Notes: generated by a model from the letters alone, not told the origin. 64,000 nucleotides of DNA from Streptomyces sp. R302 (GCF_012927245.1 NZ_JABBGE010000009.1:310001-374000), one strand, 5' to 3'; positions 44,056-52,092 are shown, numbered from the stretch's first letter. Made by a program: numbers and translations.

Positions 44056-44563
44056 CCGCTTCAGGGAACTCTTCGGTTCCTTTCCCACCCCGGTCGCAAT
44101 CGTGACTGCGATGGGTGCGGACAACACCCCGTTCGGTTTCACCAGCAATGCGGTGTGCGCGGTGTCGGCAGCGACGCCGTCGCTCCTGATCTCGGTGGGT
44201 GCGGGCTCGCGGACGCTGCCGGCGATCGTCGCCTCGCAGGCGTTCGCGGTGAACTTCCTCTCGGTGGAGGGCCAGGCGGCGTCGGAGCTGTTCGCGAGCA
44301 AGGCGACCGACAAGTTCGCGCACGTGGAGTGGGAGCCCTCCGCCCTCGCGGCAGGGGCACCGCTCTTGACGGACGTCGCCCTCAGCTATGCCGAGTGCCG
44401 GATCGTCGACACCACCCGTGCTGACGACCATTGGCTCTTCACCGCCCGGGTGGAAGGCACCGCTGTCTTTCCCCGCGTCCCGCTGCTGTACCGCCGCGGC
44501 GAATACAGCGCCTGGTCGTCCCACCATGACGCGTCGCTGCCCGTGCTGGAGGGAGCCCGGTGA
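44039..44563 (+). CDS. Flavin reductase-like protein
   Basis: The 174-residue protein of the flavin reductase (FMN-binding split-barrel) family has PTPVAIVTA near the start, GFTSNAVCAVSAATPSLLIS for flavin binding and a C-terminal YSAWS. It supplies reduced flavin, most likely to the LLM monooxygenase at 38581, because no other flavin monooxygenase is in the operon. ATG 44039 follows GAGAAGGG and overlaps the mutase gene by 17 bp. Its stop overlaps the ligase 3 GTG (GTGA). The pairing is inferred. Confidence 0.88.
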   Translation: MMESSDRFRELFGSFPTPVAIVTAMGADNTPFGFTSNAVCAVSAATPSLLISVGAGSRTLPAIVASQAFAVNFLSVEGQAASELFASKATDKFAHVEWEPSALAAGAPLLTDVALSYAECRIVDTTRADDHWLFTARVEGTAVFPRVPLLYRRGEYSAWSSHHDASLPVLEGAR

Positions 44564-45750
44564 AGAAGCTCATGCTGATCGGGGTCGGCCAGATGGGCCG
44601 GCCGTACGTCGCCGCCGCCGGTCGCCTCGGGGTGAGCGTCCATGCCGTCGAGGCGGCCTCCCGTGCCGACCAGGTGACGGGTACGGCGGGTGTCGCGCAG
44701 GCCCCGGGCGATCTGGACGAGCACTGGATGGAGGGCGCCTGCCTCGCCCTTCGGGACGGCCCGTTCGACGGCGTCATCGCCTTCAACGAGCCCCAGGTCA
44801 TCGTCGCGGCCATGATCCAGGATCGGTTCGGTCTCCCCGGGCCGTCCTTGCACGCCGCGACGGCTTCTCGGAACAAGGCGCTGCAGAGAGCGCTGTTCAC
44901 CGCGGCCGGGATCGCTCAGCCGGCGTACATCGTGACCGACTCCCTCGCCGAGGAGATGGACTGGGCCGCCGAGCGCTGGCCGGTGATCGTCAAGCCGCTG
45001 TCCTCCGCCGGCAGCGACGGTGTGGAACTGGTGACCGATGCCGAGAGCTTCCGTGCCGTGGCGCAGGCCCGCGCCGGTGAGCGGGTCATCGTGGAAGAGG
45101 CGATCGACGGCCCGGAGTACAGCTGGGAGGCGCTGGTCCGCGACGGCGAGGTGTGGTTCGCCAACACCACCGCCAAGGAGACCACCGGGCCGCCCCAGTT
45201 CGTCGAGGTGGGTCATCGCACGGGAGTACACCTGCCGGAACCGATGGCCGGGCAGGTGGCCGACACCGGTGCCCGGGTGCTGCGCGCGTTGGGGATGCGG
45301 ACCGGTCTGGTGCACATGGAGTTCCGCCTCTCCGCCGCCGGGCCGGTTCCCATCGAGGTCGCGGTCCGGACTCCGGGCGACTACCTGATGGATCTCCTCG
45401 GTGCCACGTACGGCATCGACTGGTACGAGATGGTGGTCCGGATGGCGGTGGGGATGCCGCTGCCCGAACGGCCGGTCGGCCCGTTCCGGCATGCCGCCAG
45501 CATCTTCACCATCTCGGAACCGGGTGTGGTGCGGGACATCCGCGGTCTGGACGCGGTGCGGAGCCACCCGTCGGTGCTCCAGGCGGGCGTGGAGGTCGAG
45601 CCCGGGGACACGGTCCTGGCGGTGCGGAGTTCGGGTCATCGGACGGGCGCGATCGTGCTGGCCGCTCCGTCTTCCCCCGAGCTCGAGAGTGCCGTCACGT
45701 TCGTCCAGCAGTCACTGGTCGTCACCACCGTTCCGCCGCATTCCGCGTAG
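44560..45750 (+). CDS. ATP-grasp ligase 3 of the biosynthetic operon
   Basis: The 396-residue protein has an N-terminal Rossmann-like part (MLIGVGQMGRPYVAAAGRLG), ATP-grasp motif RWPVIVKPLSSAGSDGVELV, VIVEEAIDGPEYSWEAL, and a metal site around PIEVAVRTPGDYLMDLL. The usual E-x-N-x-R metal triad reads EVAVRTPGD, with Val replacing Asn, so metal binding may differ. It is the third unrelated-looking ATP-grasp gene of the operon. GTG 44560 overlaps the flavin reductase stop. The substrate is unknown; amide formation is the expected chemistry. Confidence 0.86.
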   Translation: MKKLMLIGVGQMGRPYVAAAGRLGVSVHAVEAASRADQVTGTAGVAQAPGDLDEHWMEGACLALRDGPFDGVIAFNEPQVIVAAMIQDRFGLPGPSLHAATASRNKALQRALFTAAGIAQPAYIVTDSLAEEMDWAAERWPVIVKPLSSAGSDGVELVTDAESFRAVAQARAGERVIVEEAIDGPEYSWEALVRDGEVWFANTTAKETTGPPQFVEVGHRTGVHLPEPMAGQVADTGARVLRALGMRTGLVHMEFRLSAAGPVPIEVAVRTPGDYLMDLLGATYGIDWYEMVVRMAVGMPLPERPVGPFRHAASIFTISEPGVVRDIRGLDAVRSHPSVLQAGVEVEPGDTVLAVRSSGHRTGAIVLAAPSSPELESAVTFVQQSLVVTTVPPHSA

Positions 45751-45842
45751 GCCGGCACCGCTGTCGACCCACGCGGTGACGGGGCTCCGGGCGGCCCAGC
45801 CGTGTGACCAGTTCGAAACCAAGACAAGAAAGCAGGGCAGTC

Positions 45843-46895
45843 ATGGCCGCTCAAGGTCTCCGAGTCGGCGTAGTGGGCGCGACCGGGCAAGTGGGAGTAG
45901 TGATCCGCAGCATCCTTCGGCAGCGTGATTTCCCGATCGGGCAGCTGCGCTTCTTCGCCTCCGCGAAATCGGCGGGTCAGCGGCTTCCGTGGGGCGATGA
46001 CAGCATCGTGGTGGAGAACGCCGAAACGGCAGACCCGTCGGGCCTGGACATCGTCATCTTCTCCGCCGGGGGAGCGACGGCACTGCGGCTGGCACCCCGG
46101 TTCGCGGAGGCCGGGGCCGTCGTCATCGACAACTCCTCGGCGTTCCGGATGGATCCCGATGTGCCGCTGGTGGTCAGCGAGGTCAACCCGGAAGCGGTGT
46201 CCGAGGCGCGGCGCGGCATCATAGCCAATCCCAACTGCACGACGATGGCCGCGATGCCGGTGATCAAGCCGTTGCATGACGAGGCCGGTCTGGTGCGGCT
46301 CACTGCGAGCACCTACCAGGCGGTGTCCGGCGGCGGGGTCGCTGGAGTGGAGGAGCTCAGGTCCCAGGTGAGCGGAGCGATCGACCGAGCGGCCGGCCTG
46401 GCGATCGACGGGGCGGCGGTGGACTTCCCGCCTCCGGTGAAATTCGCCAGGACCATCGCCTTCAACACGGTGCCGATGGCCGGTTCGATCGTCTCCGACG
46501 GATCCGCCGAGACCGACGAGGAGCAGAAGCTGCGCAATGAGAGCAGGAAGATCCTCGGCCTGCCGTCGCTGCGTGTCGCCGGGACCTGTGTCCGGGTCCC
46601 GGTCTTCACCGGCCATTCCCTCACGGTGCACGCGGAGTTCGCCCGTCCCCTCTCCGCCGAGCGCGCATCCGTGTTGCTCGGGAACGCCCCTGGCGTCCAG
46701 CTGTCCGACATTCCGAACCCGCTCCAGGCGTGCGGCCGGGACGCGAGTTTCGTGGGCAGGATTCGCCAGGACCAGAGCGTCGAGGAGGGGCGTGGCCTCG
46801 TGCTCTTCATCAGCAATGACAACCTGCGGAAGGGCGCGGCCCTCAACGCTGTCCAGATCGCCGAGGTGGTCGCGGCGAACCTGGTCGACGCGTAG
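45843..46895 (+). CDS. Cluster-specific aspartate-semialdehyde dehydrogenase
   Basis: The 350-residue protein has NADP-binding VGVVGATGQVG, the catalytic cysteine in NPNCTTMA (Cys132) and the later VRVPVFTGHSL His-containing strand. It reduces aspartyl-4-phosphate to aspartate 4-semialdehyde. As the last gene of the operon, 92 bp after ligase 3, it completes an Asp-to-diaminobutyrate route with the aspartokinase and aminotransferase. It may instead or also accept the 3-methyl analogue; that is untested inference. ATG 45843 is chosen over the frame extension to 45804 because the dinucleotide fold starts at once. Confidence 0.92.
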   Translation: MAAQGLRVGVVGATGQVGVVIRSILRQRDFPIGQLRFFASAKSAGQRLPWGDDSIVVENAETADPSGLDIVIFSAGGATALRLAPRFAEAGAVVIDNSSAFRMDPDVPLVVSEVNPEAVSEARRGIIANPNCTTMAAMPVIKPLHDEAGLVRLTASTYQAVSGGGVAGVEELRSQVSGAIDRAAGLAIDGAAVDFPPPVKFARTIAFNTVPMAGSIVSDGSAETDEEQKLRNESRKILGLPSLRVAGTCVRVPVFTGHSLTVHAEFARPLSAERASVLLGNAPGVQLSDIPNPLQACGRDASFVGRIRQDQSVEEGRGLVLFISNDNLRKGAALNAVQIAEVVAANLVDA

Positions 46896-46917
46896 CAGGG
46901 CGTAGCGGGCCATCCGT

Positions 46918-46940
46918 CCGAATCCCGGGGGCGGCTCAGG
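46918..46940 (+). repeat. Degenerate tRNA-3'-end-like sequence (repeat D)
   Basis: ccgaatcccggggg followed by cggctcagg resembles the T-arm and acceptor end of a tRNA but lacks the rest. It differs from tRNA-Thr at the two bases after cccg and is closest to repeat C at 26801. It lies between the last biosynthetic gene and a tRNA-style terminator, and probably marks the right edge of the island. Confidence 0.55.
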
Positions 46941-46943
46941 TCG

Positions 46944-46977
46944 AACCCCAGGTCAGACCCTTCTGACCTGGGGTTTT
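46944..46977. terminator. Perfect bidirectional hairpin at the right island edge
   Basis: A 14-bp perfect stem (aaccccaggtcaga and its complement) with a 4-base loop and a T-run. It matches in part the terminator after tRNA-Thr at 20965. The stop codon of the convergent sigma-like gene lies inside it. Confidence 0.88.
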
Positions 46978-47756
46978 CCGGTTTCGGCGGGCGTGATGGC
47001 CAGGCGGGAGACGTGGGGTGGGTCGGCGAGGACGTCGATCGAGGTGATCGGGCCGGCCGGGGCGGTGAAGACGTAGACCGCGTCCGGGGCGGCGACCAGG
47101 GCGGGGGCGCCGTCCACCAGGATCGGGCGGGCCACCGCCGCGCGGGCGGCGAGGACGCGGGCGACGGCCGGGGCGCCGTGGGCGGGGCGGACTCCGCCGC
47201 GTACGGCTCCGCGGTCGGCGCGCAGGACGGCGTCGGGATCGAGGAGGGCGCGCAGGGCGGCCGTGTCGCCCTCGCGGGCGGCGGCGAGGACCGCGTCCAC
47301 GGCGGCCCGGAGCCGTACGGGGTCGGGGGCGGGCATCTCCTCGGCGCCCCGGACGCGGGCCCTGGCGCGGGCGCCGATCTGGCGGACGGCCGCCGGGGCG
47401 CGTTCCAGGACGGTGGCGAGGGTCTCGTACGGGACGCCGTAGCGGTCGTGGAGGACGAGGACGAGCCGTTCCGCGGGTGTCGGGCCGGGGGTGTCGGGCC
47501 CGTCCGCCCAGGGGTCCCAGGGGTCGGTGCGGCGGGCTTCACGGGCCCGGAGCCGGCTTAGGCAGACCCGGGCCAGGACGGCTTCCGGCGGCGGGCCGGG
47601 ATCGGGGACGGGGCCCGGGCCCCGGCGCGCCCTCGGTCCGGGGCCGTACGAGGCGAGGGCGCGTTCCGTGGTCCGTACCGCCCGGTCCGCCTCGGGGGCG
47701 GAGCCGAGCAGGCCGAGGGCCATCGCCCTCAGCCGCCCGCGTGTGGTGGCGTGCAC
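46953..47756 (-). CDS. ECF sigma-like protein with SnoaL-type C-terminus
   Basis: The 267-residue protein resembles SigJ-type ECF sigma factors in outline. It has a helix-turn-helix-like segment (DRYGVPYETLATVLERAPAA, about residues 103-122) and a C-terminal SnoaL-like domain (150-255) ending in IDVLADPPHVSRL. The region-2 core-binding sequence is poorly conserved and Pro/Arg-rich, so it may not be a working sigma factor. GTG 47756 is the start. Its final codons (KPQVRRV) and stop lie within the terminator hairpin, suggesting that its 3' end was re-cut by island insertion. Confidence 0.6.
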   Translation of the reverse strand: MHATTRGRLRAMALGLLGSAPEADRAVRTTERALASYGPGPRARRGPGPVPDPGPPPEAVLARVCLSRLRAREARRTDPWDPWADGPDTPGPTPAERLVLVLHDRYGVPYETLATVLERAPAAVRQIGARARARVRGAEEMPAPDPVRLRAAVDAVLAAAREGDTAALRALLDPDAVLRADRGAVRGGVRPAHGAPAVARVLAARAAVARPILVDGAPALVAAPDAVYVFTAPAGPITSIDVLADPPHVSRLAITPAETGKPQVRRV

Positions 47757-47768
47757 GTCGGTCGCCGT

Positions 47769-48152
47769 TCAGTCGCCGTGTCCGGTGCCTCCGCTGCCGA
47801 AGCCGCCGCTGGAGATCCCGCCCCACTTGCGCTTCTCCTCGTCCGGCGGGGTCGGCGCGGTCTCGGTGCCGCCGCCGCCCTTGAGCTGGTACGGCATGAG
47901 CCGGTGCTCGCCGTCGGTGTGCGGCATCTCGGTGCCCTGGCGGTACTCCGAGGTCTCTCCGGGGAGCGCGCCGGTGTCCGGGCGGTGTGGTTGTTCGTCG
48001 GGCTCCGGTGGCCGGGGCTCGCGGGTGCGGACGCGGTAACCGAGCCAGAAGGCCCCGATGAGGACGGCGACGAGCACGAGGCCGCCGAGTACTTGTGCCA
48101 GACCTGACTGCCAGACCCCAGCGGCCAGGATCTCCGCGCTGAGAGTGTTCAT
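47769..48152 (-). CDS. DUF6479-like single-pass membrane protein
   Basis: The 127-residue protein has one membrane helix (about residues 17-38), then a charged segment with YRVRTREPRPPEPDEQPH and a conserved-looking RLMPYQLKGGG near the middle, ending in a Gly/Ser tail. This pattern recurs in Streptomyces proteins annotated DUF6479, from memory. ATG 48152 is chosen because the frame upstream to 48251 is rich in Ser/Asn/Arg and lacks conservation. No function is known. It lies 12 bp upstream of the sigma-like gene and may be co-transcribed with it. Confidence 0.65.
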   Translation of the reverse strand: MNTLSAEILAAGVWQSGLAQVLGGLVLVAVLIGAFWLGYRVRTREPRPPEPDEQPHRPDTGALPGETSEYRQGTEMPHTDGEHRLMPYQLKGGGGTETAPTPPDEEKRKWGGISSGGFGSGGTGHGD

Positions 48153-48325
48153 ACCAACAGGATTACCCGATTCCGCTTCTTCGGATGCGTTCGAGGGCGA
48201 GTTCGATGAAACATTTCCTCGGCTCCGCGGCGTCGAAGGGGTGTACGGCACGACAGCGAGCTCGGCGGTCGCACAGGGCGACCGCCGGTGACCACTCGCG
48301 ACCGACCACCAGGGAGAGGGGGGAC

Positions 48326-48835
48326 ATGAGAACGTCCCGCGCGGACGAGTTCCTGGAGTTCGCCTCGGCGCGCACCGGCCAGCTGTTCCGGTCGGCCTGC
48401 CTGCTGACCAGCGGGGACGTCCACCTCGCCGAGGACCTCACGCAGGAGACGCTGGGGAAGATGTACGCGCTCTGGGGGAGGGTGTCCCGGATCGGCAACC
48501 CCGCCGCGTACGCCCAGACCGTGCTCGTCCGTACGTTCCTCAGCCACCAGCGGCGACGCTCCGCCACCGAGCGCCCGCTGGGCGAACTGCCCGACCACAC
48601 CCCGGACGACGGCCGGGACCCGCTGCTGCGGATCGCCCTCCTCGACGCGCTCGCCGCACTGCCCCCGAAGGACCGGGCGGTCGTGGTGCTGCGCTACTGG
48701 GAGGACCGCAGCGTCGAGGAGACCGCCGACGCCCTGCACACCAGCTCCGCCGCCGTCCGCACCCGCTGCACCCGGGCGCTCGGCAAGCTGCGGCAGCGAC
48801 TCGGCGGCAGCATCGCCGAGTTCGCGGCCCGCTGA
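48326..48835 (+). CDS. SigE-family ECF RNA polymerase sigma factor
   Basis: The 169-residue protein has region 2 (FRSACLLTSGDVHLAEDLTQETL, about residues 22-44) and region 4 with the helix-turn-helix RSVEETADALHTSSAAVRTR (131-150). It fits the actinobacterial SigE-family of small ECF factors rather than the cell-envelope SigE itself. ATG 48326 follows a very strong GGGAGAGGGGGG site. The next gene encodes a membrane-anchored protein that could be its regulator. Its target promoters are unknown. Confidence 0.9.
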   Translation: MRTSRADEFLEFASARTGQLFRSACLLTSGDVHLAEDLTQETLGKMYALWGRVSRIGNPAAYAQTVLVRTFLSHQRRRSATERPLGELPDHTPDDGRDPLLRIALLDALAALPPKDRAVVVLRYWEDRSVEETADALHTSSAAVRTRCTRALGKLRQRLGGSIAEFAAR

Positions 48836-48974
48836 CGCGCTGGCGCGCTCATGCGCTGAGCGGAGCGCCGCCGCACCGCACCCCGCCGCATCCCGCCGCA
48901 TCCCGCCGCACCCGTCACGCTTCCGGTACCTCACCGGCTTCCCGTATCTCACCAGCAGAGAGGGCTACTTCGTC

Positions 48975-50318
48975 ATGCCCCAGAACGAACACCACGACCC
49001 CGACGCGGAGTTCCTCGGCGAGTTCGGCTCCGCCCTGCGCGCCACCGGCGAGGGCTTCCCCGTGGACAGCAGGCCCGAGCTCGTCACCGGCGGCCTCGCC
49101 CGCGGCCGCCGCCGGCTGCTGCGCCGCAGGCTCGCCGTCACCGGCGGCGCCCTCGCGCTCGCCGCCATCGGCGTCGGCGGCGTGTACGCCGGCTCCGTCG
49201 TCACCCCCGCCAAGCAGGCCGACAAGGCGTCCGTGGCGGGGGCGCCGGAGGGGGGCGGCGGGAAGGCGGGGGAGACCGCGGCGCCGGACGCGACCCCGAC
49301 GGACGCCGTGGAGCTGAAGCCCGGGGAGGCCGAGATCCCGCTCTCCGAGATCGCCGACGTCCTCAAGGCCCACACCCCCGCCGGAAAGTGGCGGTTCGAC
49401 AGCCTCGAAGGCACCGGCCAGGGCGTCGGCGGGTACTTCGACGACGGCGAGGGCGAGGCCGCCGTCGGCGTCTTCCTCTCCCGGGCCGGCCGCGCCCCCG
49501 ACGCGGGCGCCGACATGGTGACCTGTCCGTCGAAGGCGTACGTCCCGTACGACGACTGCGACGAGGGGCGGCTCCGCGACGGCTCCCGGTGGATGGTCTT
49601 CCAGGGGTACGAGTACCCCGACAAGCGCGAGGAGACCAAGAACTGGCGGGCCACACTGCTGACCAAGGACGGCTTCCTCGTCGACGTCAGCGAGTACAAC
49701 GCGCCCGCCGAGAAGGGCGCCGCGATCAGCCGCGAGAACCCGCCCTTCACCGCCGCCCAGCTCAAGACGCTCGTCGCCGCCGAGGCGTGGCGGCCGCTCC
49801 TGAAGCAGATCCCGCCGCTGCCCACCGCGCCCGCCCGGCCCGGCAAGGCAGGCAAGCCCGGCGAGGTCCGCCAGGCGCCGCCGCAGATCACCGGCGGCGT
49901 CGTGACCAACACCCTGCGTGCCCTGCTGCCGCAGGGGCTGAAGGTCGTCGACAAGGGCGGCGAGGGCGAGTTCGGGTTCCTGGTCGTCGACGACGGCAAG
50001 GGCAAGAGCCTCGTCCAGATCAACGTGCAGTACGGCATGGGCGACGTCGCCGGCCAGCTCTACGGCTCCGGTGACGTCACCACCCTCCCCGACGGCCGCA
50101 AGGTGAAGCTCACCCAGCAGCCCGGCGAGAAGGGCGGCGAGGGCGTCGTCTGGTGGACCGCCGACACCATGACGAAGGACGGCTTCCGGGTCGTCGTCTC
50201 CGCCTTCAACACCGGCGCGCAGCACGAGGCGGCCACCCGCGCCGAGCCCGCGCTCACCATGGAGCAGCTGAAGAAGATCGCCCTCGACCCGAAGTGGGCC
50301 AAGCTGCCCGCGAAGTGA
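48975..50318 (+). CDS. Membrane-anchored protein, possible partner of the SigE-family sigma
   Basis: The 447-residue protein has a cytoplasmic N-terminus of about 50 residues with an Arg-rich stop (GRRRLLRRR), one membrane helix (54-76), and a large extracellular domain with two duplicated halves. Each half contains a WxxD/TKDGFLVDVS- or TKDGFRVVVS-like strand. This topology and the position right after a sigma gene suggest an anti-sigma or sensor role, but no zinc-binding anti-sigma motif is present. A stretch of cgccgcatcc-type repeats (48866-48912) lies upstream. ATG 48975 is the start. Confidence 0.7.
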   Translation: MPQNEHHDPDAEFLGEFGSALRATGEGFPVDSRPELVTGGLARGRRRLLRRRLAVTGGALALAAIGVGGVYAGSVVTPAKQADKASVAGAPEGGGGKAGETAAPDATPTDAVELKPGEAEIPLSEIADVLKAHTPAGKWRFDSLEGTGQGVGGYFDDGEGEAAVGVFLSRAGRAPDAGADMVTCPSKAYVPYDDCDEGRLRDGSRWMVFQGYEYPDKREETKNWRATLLTKDGFLVDVSEYNAPAEKGAAISRENPPFTAAQLKTLVAAEAWRPLLKQIPPLPTAPARPGKAGKPGEVRQAPPQITGGVVTNTLRALLPQGLKVVDKGGEGEFGFLVVDDGKGKSLVQINVQYGMGDVAGQLYGSGDVTTLPDGRKVKLTQQPGEKGGEGVVWWTADTMTKDGFRVVVSAFNTGAQHEAATRAEPALTMEQLKKIALDPKWAKLPAK

Positions 50319-50335
50319 GGCGAGGTGCGCGAGGG

Positions 50336-50371
50336 GCGGTACGCGGGCGCTACTTGGCGTCCGCGTACCGC
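50336..50371. terminator. Hairpin between convergent genes
   Basis: gcggtacgcgg pairs with ccgcgtaccgc across a 14-base loop that contains the stop codon of the polymerase gene. It could end transcription from both sides. Confidence 0.5.
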
Positions 50372-52092
50372 TCCACCGTCGCCGTCGTGAACGGGAAGCG
50401 GACCGGGGTCGCGCCGAAGGCGATCCGGCCCGCCTCGTCGCCCGCCGCCCGGATCGCCTCCGTCACCGCCGCGGCCTCCTCGGCCGGGCAGTGCACGATC
50501 ACCTCGTCGTGCTGGAAGAAGACCAGCTCGGCGCGCATCCCGGCGGCGGAGAGGGCGCGGCGCAGGGCCGCCAGCATCAGCAGGGCCCAGTCGGCGGCGC
50601 TGCCCTGGACGACGAAGTTGCGGGTGAATCGGCCTCGGGCCCGGGCGTTGTTCGAGGCGTACCCCGGGGTGAAGCCGGAGCCGTCGTCGTCGCCGGTCGT
50701 CCGGTTCTGTCCGGTCGTCCGGTCCGGCCCGGTCGACCGTTCCGGGTCGTCCTGGGGGAGGCCCGCCTCGCCGTCGTCGGCGGCGCCGGCCGCCCTCGGA
50801 CTCGTACGGCCCAGCCAGGTGCGGACCAGCCGGCCCTCCTCGCCGGCCTTCGCCGCCTCGTCGACATAGGCCACGGCGCGGGGGAAGCGGCGGCGCAGCG
50901 CCGCCAGGTTCTTCAGGCCGTCGCCGCTGGTCTGGCCGTAGATCGCGCCGAGCAGGGCGAGCTTGGCGTGGTCGCGGTCGCCGGAGAACGCCCGGTCCGA
51001 CAGCCGGGTGTACAGGTCGTCCGGATGGCCGGCGACCTCCATCAGGCCCGGGTCGCGGGAGATCGCGGCGAGCACCCGCGGCTCCATCTGGTCCGCGTCC
51101 GCGACCACGAGCCGCCAGCCCTCGTCGGCGACGACCGCGCGCCGGATCACCTTCGGGATCTGGAGCGCCCCGCCGCCGTTGGTGGTCCAGCGGCCGCTGA
51201 CCGTGCCGCCCGGGAGGTACTCGGGCCGGAAGCGGCCGTCGCGCACCCAGTCCGCCAGCCAGGACCAGCCGTGCGCCGTCCAGATCCGGTACAGCTTCTT
51301 GTACGCGATCAGCGGCGCCACCGCCGGGTGGTCGAGCTCCTCAAGCTCCCAGCGGCGGGTGGACCGCAGCCGGATCCCGGCGCCCGCGAAGGCCTTGATC
51401 ACGTCCGCCGGGAGATCGGGGCGCACCCGGCGGCCGAAGGCGGCCGACACCTCGTCCGCCAGCTCCGCGAGGCGGCGCGGCTCGCCCCCGCCCGCGTACC
51501 GCTCGCCCAGCAGCTCGTGCAGCAGCTCCCGGTGCACGTCGGCCCGCCACGGCAGTCCCGCCCGGTGCATCTCGGCGGCGACCAGCATCCCGGCCGACTC
51601 GGCGGCGGTCAGCAGCCGCATCCTGCCCGGGTGCTCGGCCCGGTCGTGGCGGCGCTGCTGCTCCGCGTACACCTCCAGGAGGCCCTCGAAGGGGACGGAG
51701 ACGGCCGGTCTCGGCTCGAAGAGCGAGTCCTGGGAGCCGGGCTCGGCGGTGCGCGGCGGCGGGTCGGACGGCACCGGCCCGTTCCGCAGCCGGGCCCACG
51801 CGGCGGCGGCCGAACGGGGCTCGCCGAGCCGGCCCTCGTGGCCGAGGAGCAGCTGCTCGGCGTCCTCCACGTCGTAGCACCGCTCGACGCGGACGCCGGC
51901 GGCGAGCAGTCGGGGATAGACCTCGGCCGTCGACCGCCACACCCAGCGCGCCACCTCGGGCCGGGCCCGCACGGCGGCGACCAGGTCGGCCTCGCGGCGC
52001 ACCTCCCCGGCGGGCGCGCCGTCCGGCCGCAGGGGGACGAGGACCGCGCCCTCCCCCTCCGGCTCCGGCGCCAGCGCCCACCTCTCGCTCAT
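50350..52092 (-). CDS. Bifunctional 3'-5' exonuclease/family A DNA polymerase
   Basis: The 580-residue protein has the polymerase I (family A) C-terminal domain: motif A VVADADQMEPRVLA, the fingers helix HAKLALLGAIYGQTSGDG and motif C FFQHDEVIVHC. The N-terminal part resembles a reduced exonuclease domain, and no 5'-3' nuclease is present. It is the Streptomyces stand-alone PolA-like enzyme, presumably for repair. An odd Thr/Gly/Asp insert (about 455-478, STGPDRTTGQNRTTG) encoded by short repeats sits before the ARARGRFTRNFVVQGS segment. The start at 52092 is MSERWALAP. Confidence 0.88.
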   Translation of the reverse strand: MSERWALAPEPEGEGAVLVPLRPDGAPAGEVRREADLVAAVRARPEVARWVWRSTAEVYPRLLAAGVRVERCYDVEDAEQLLLGHEGRLGEPRSAAAAWARLRNGPVPSDPPPRTAEPGSQDSLFEPRPAVSVPFEGLLEVYAEQQRRHDRAEHPGRMRLLTAAESAGMLVAAEMHRAGLPWRADVHRELLHELLGERYAGGGEPRRLAELADEVSAAFGRRVRPDLPADVIKAFAGAGIRLRSTRRWELEELDHPAVAPLIAYKKLYRIWTAHGWSWLADWVRDGRFRPEYLPGGTVSGRWTTNGGGALQIPKVIRRAVVADEGWRLVVADADQMEPRVLAAISRDPGLMEVAGHPDDLYTRLSDRAFSGDRDHAKLALLGAIYGQTSGDGLKNLAALRRRFPRAVAYVDEAAKAGEEGRLVRTWLGRTSPRAAGAADDGEAGLPQDDPERSTGPDRTTGQNRTTGDDDGSGFTPGYASNNARARGRFTRNFVVQGSAADWALLMLAALRRALSAAGMRAELVFFQHDEVIVHCPAEEAAAVTEAIRAAGDEAGRIAFGATPVRFPFTTATVERYADAK

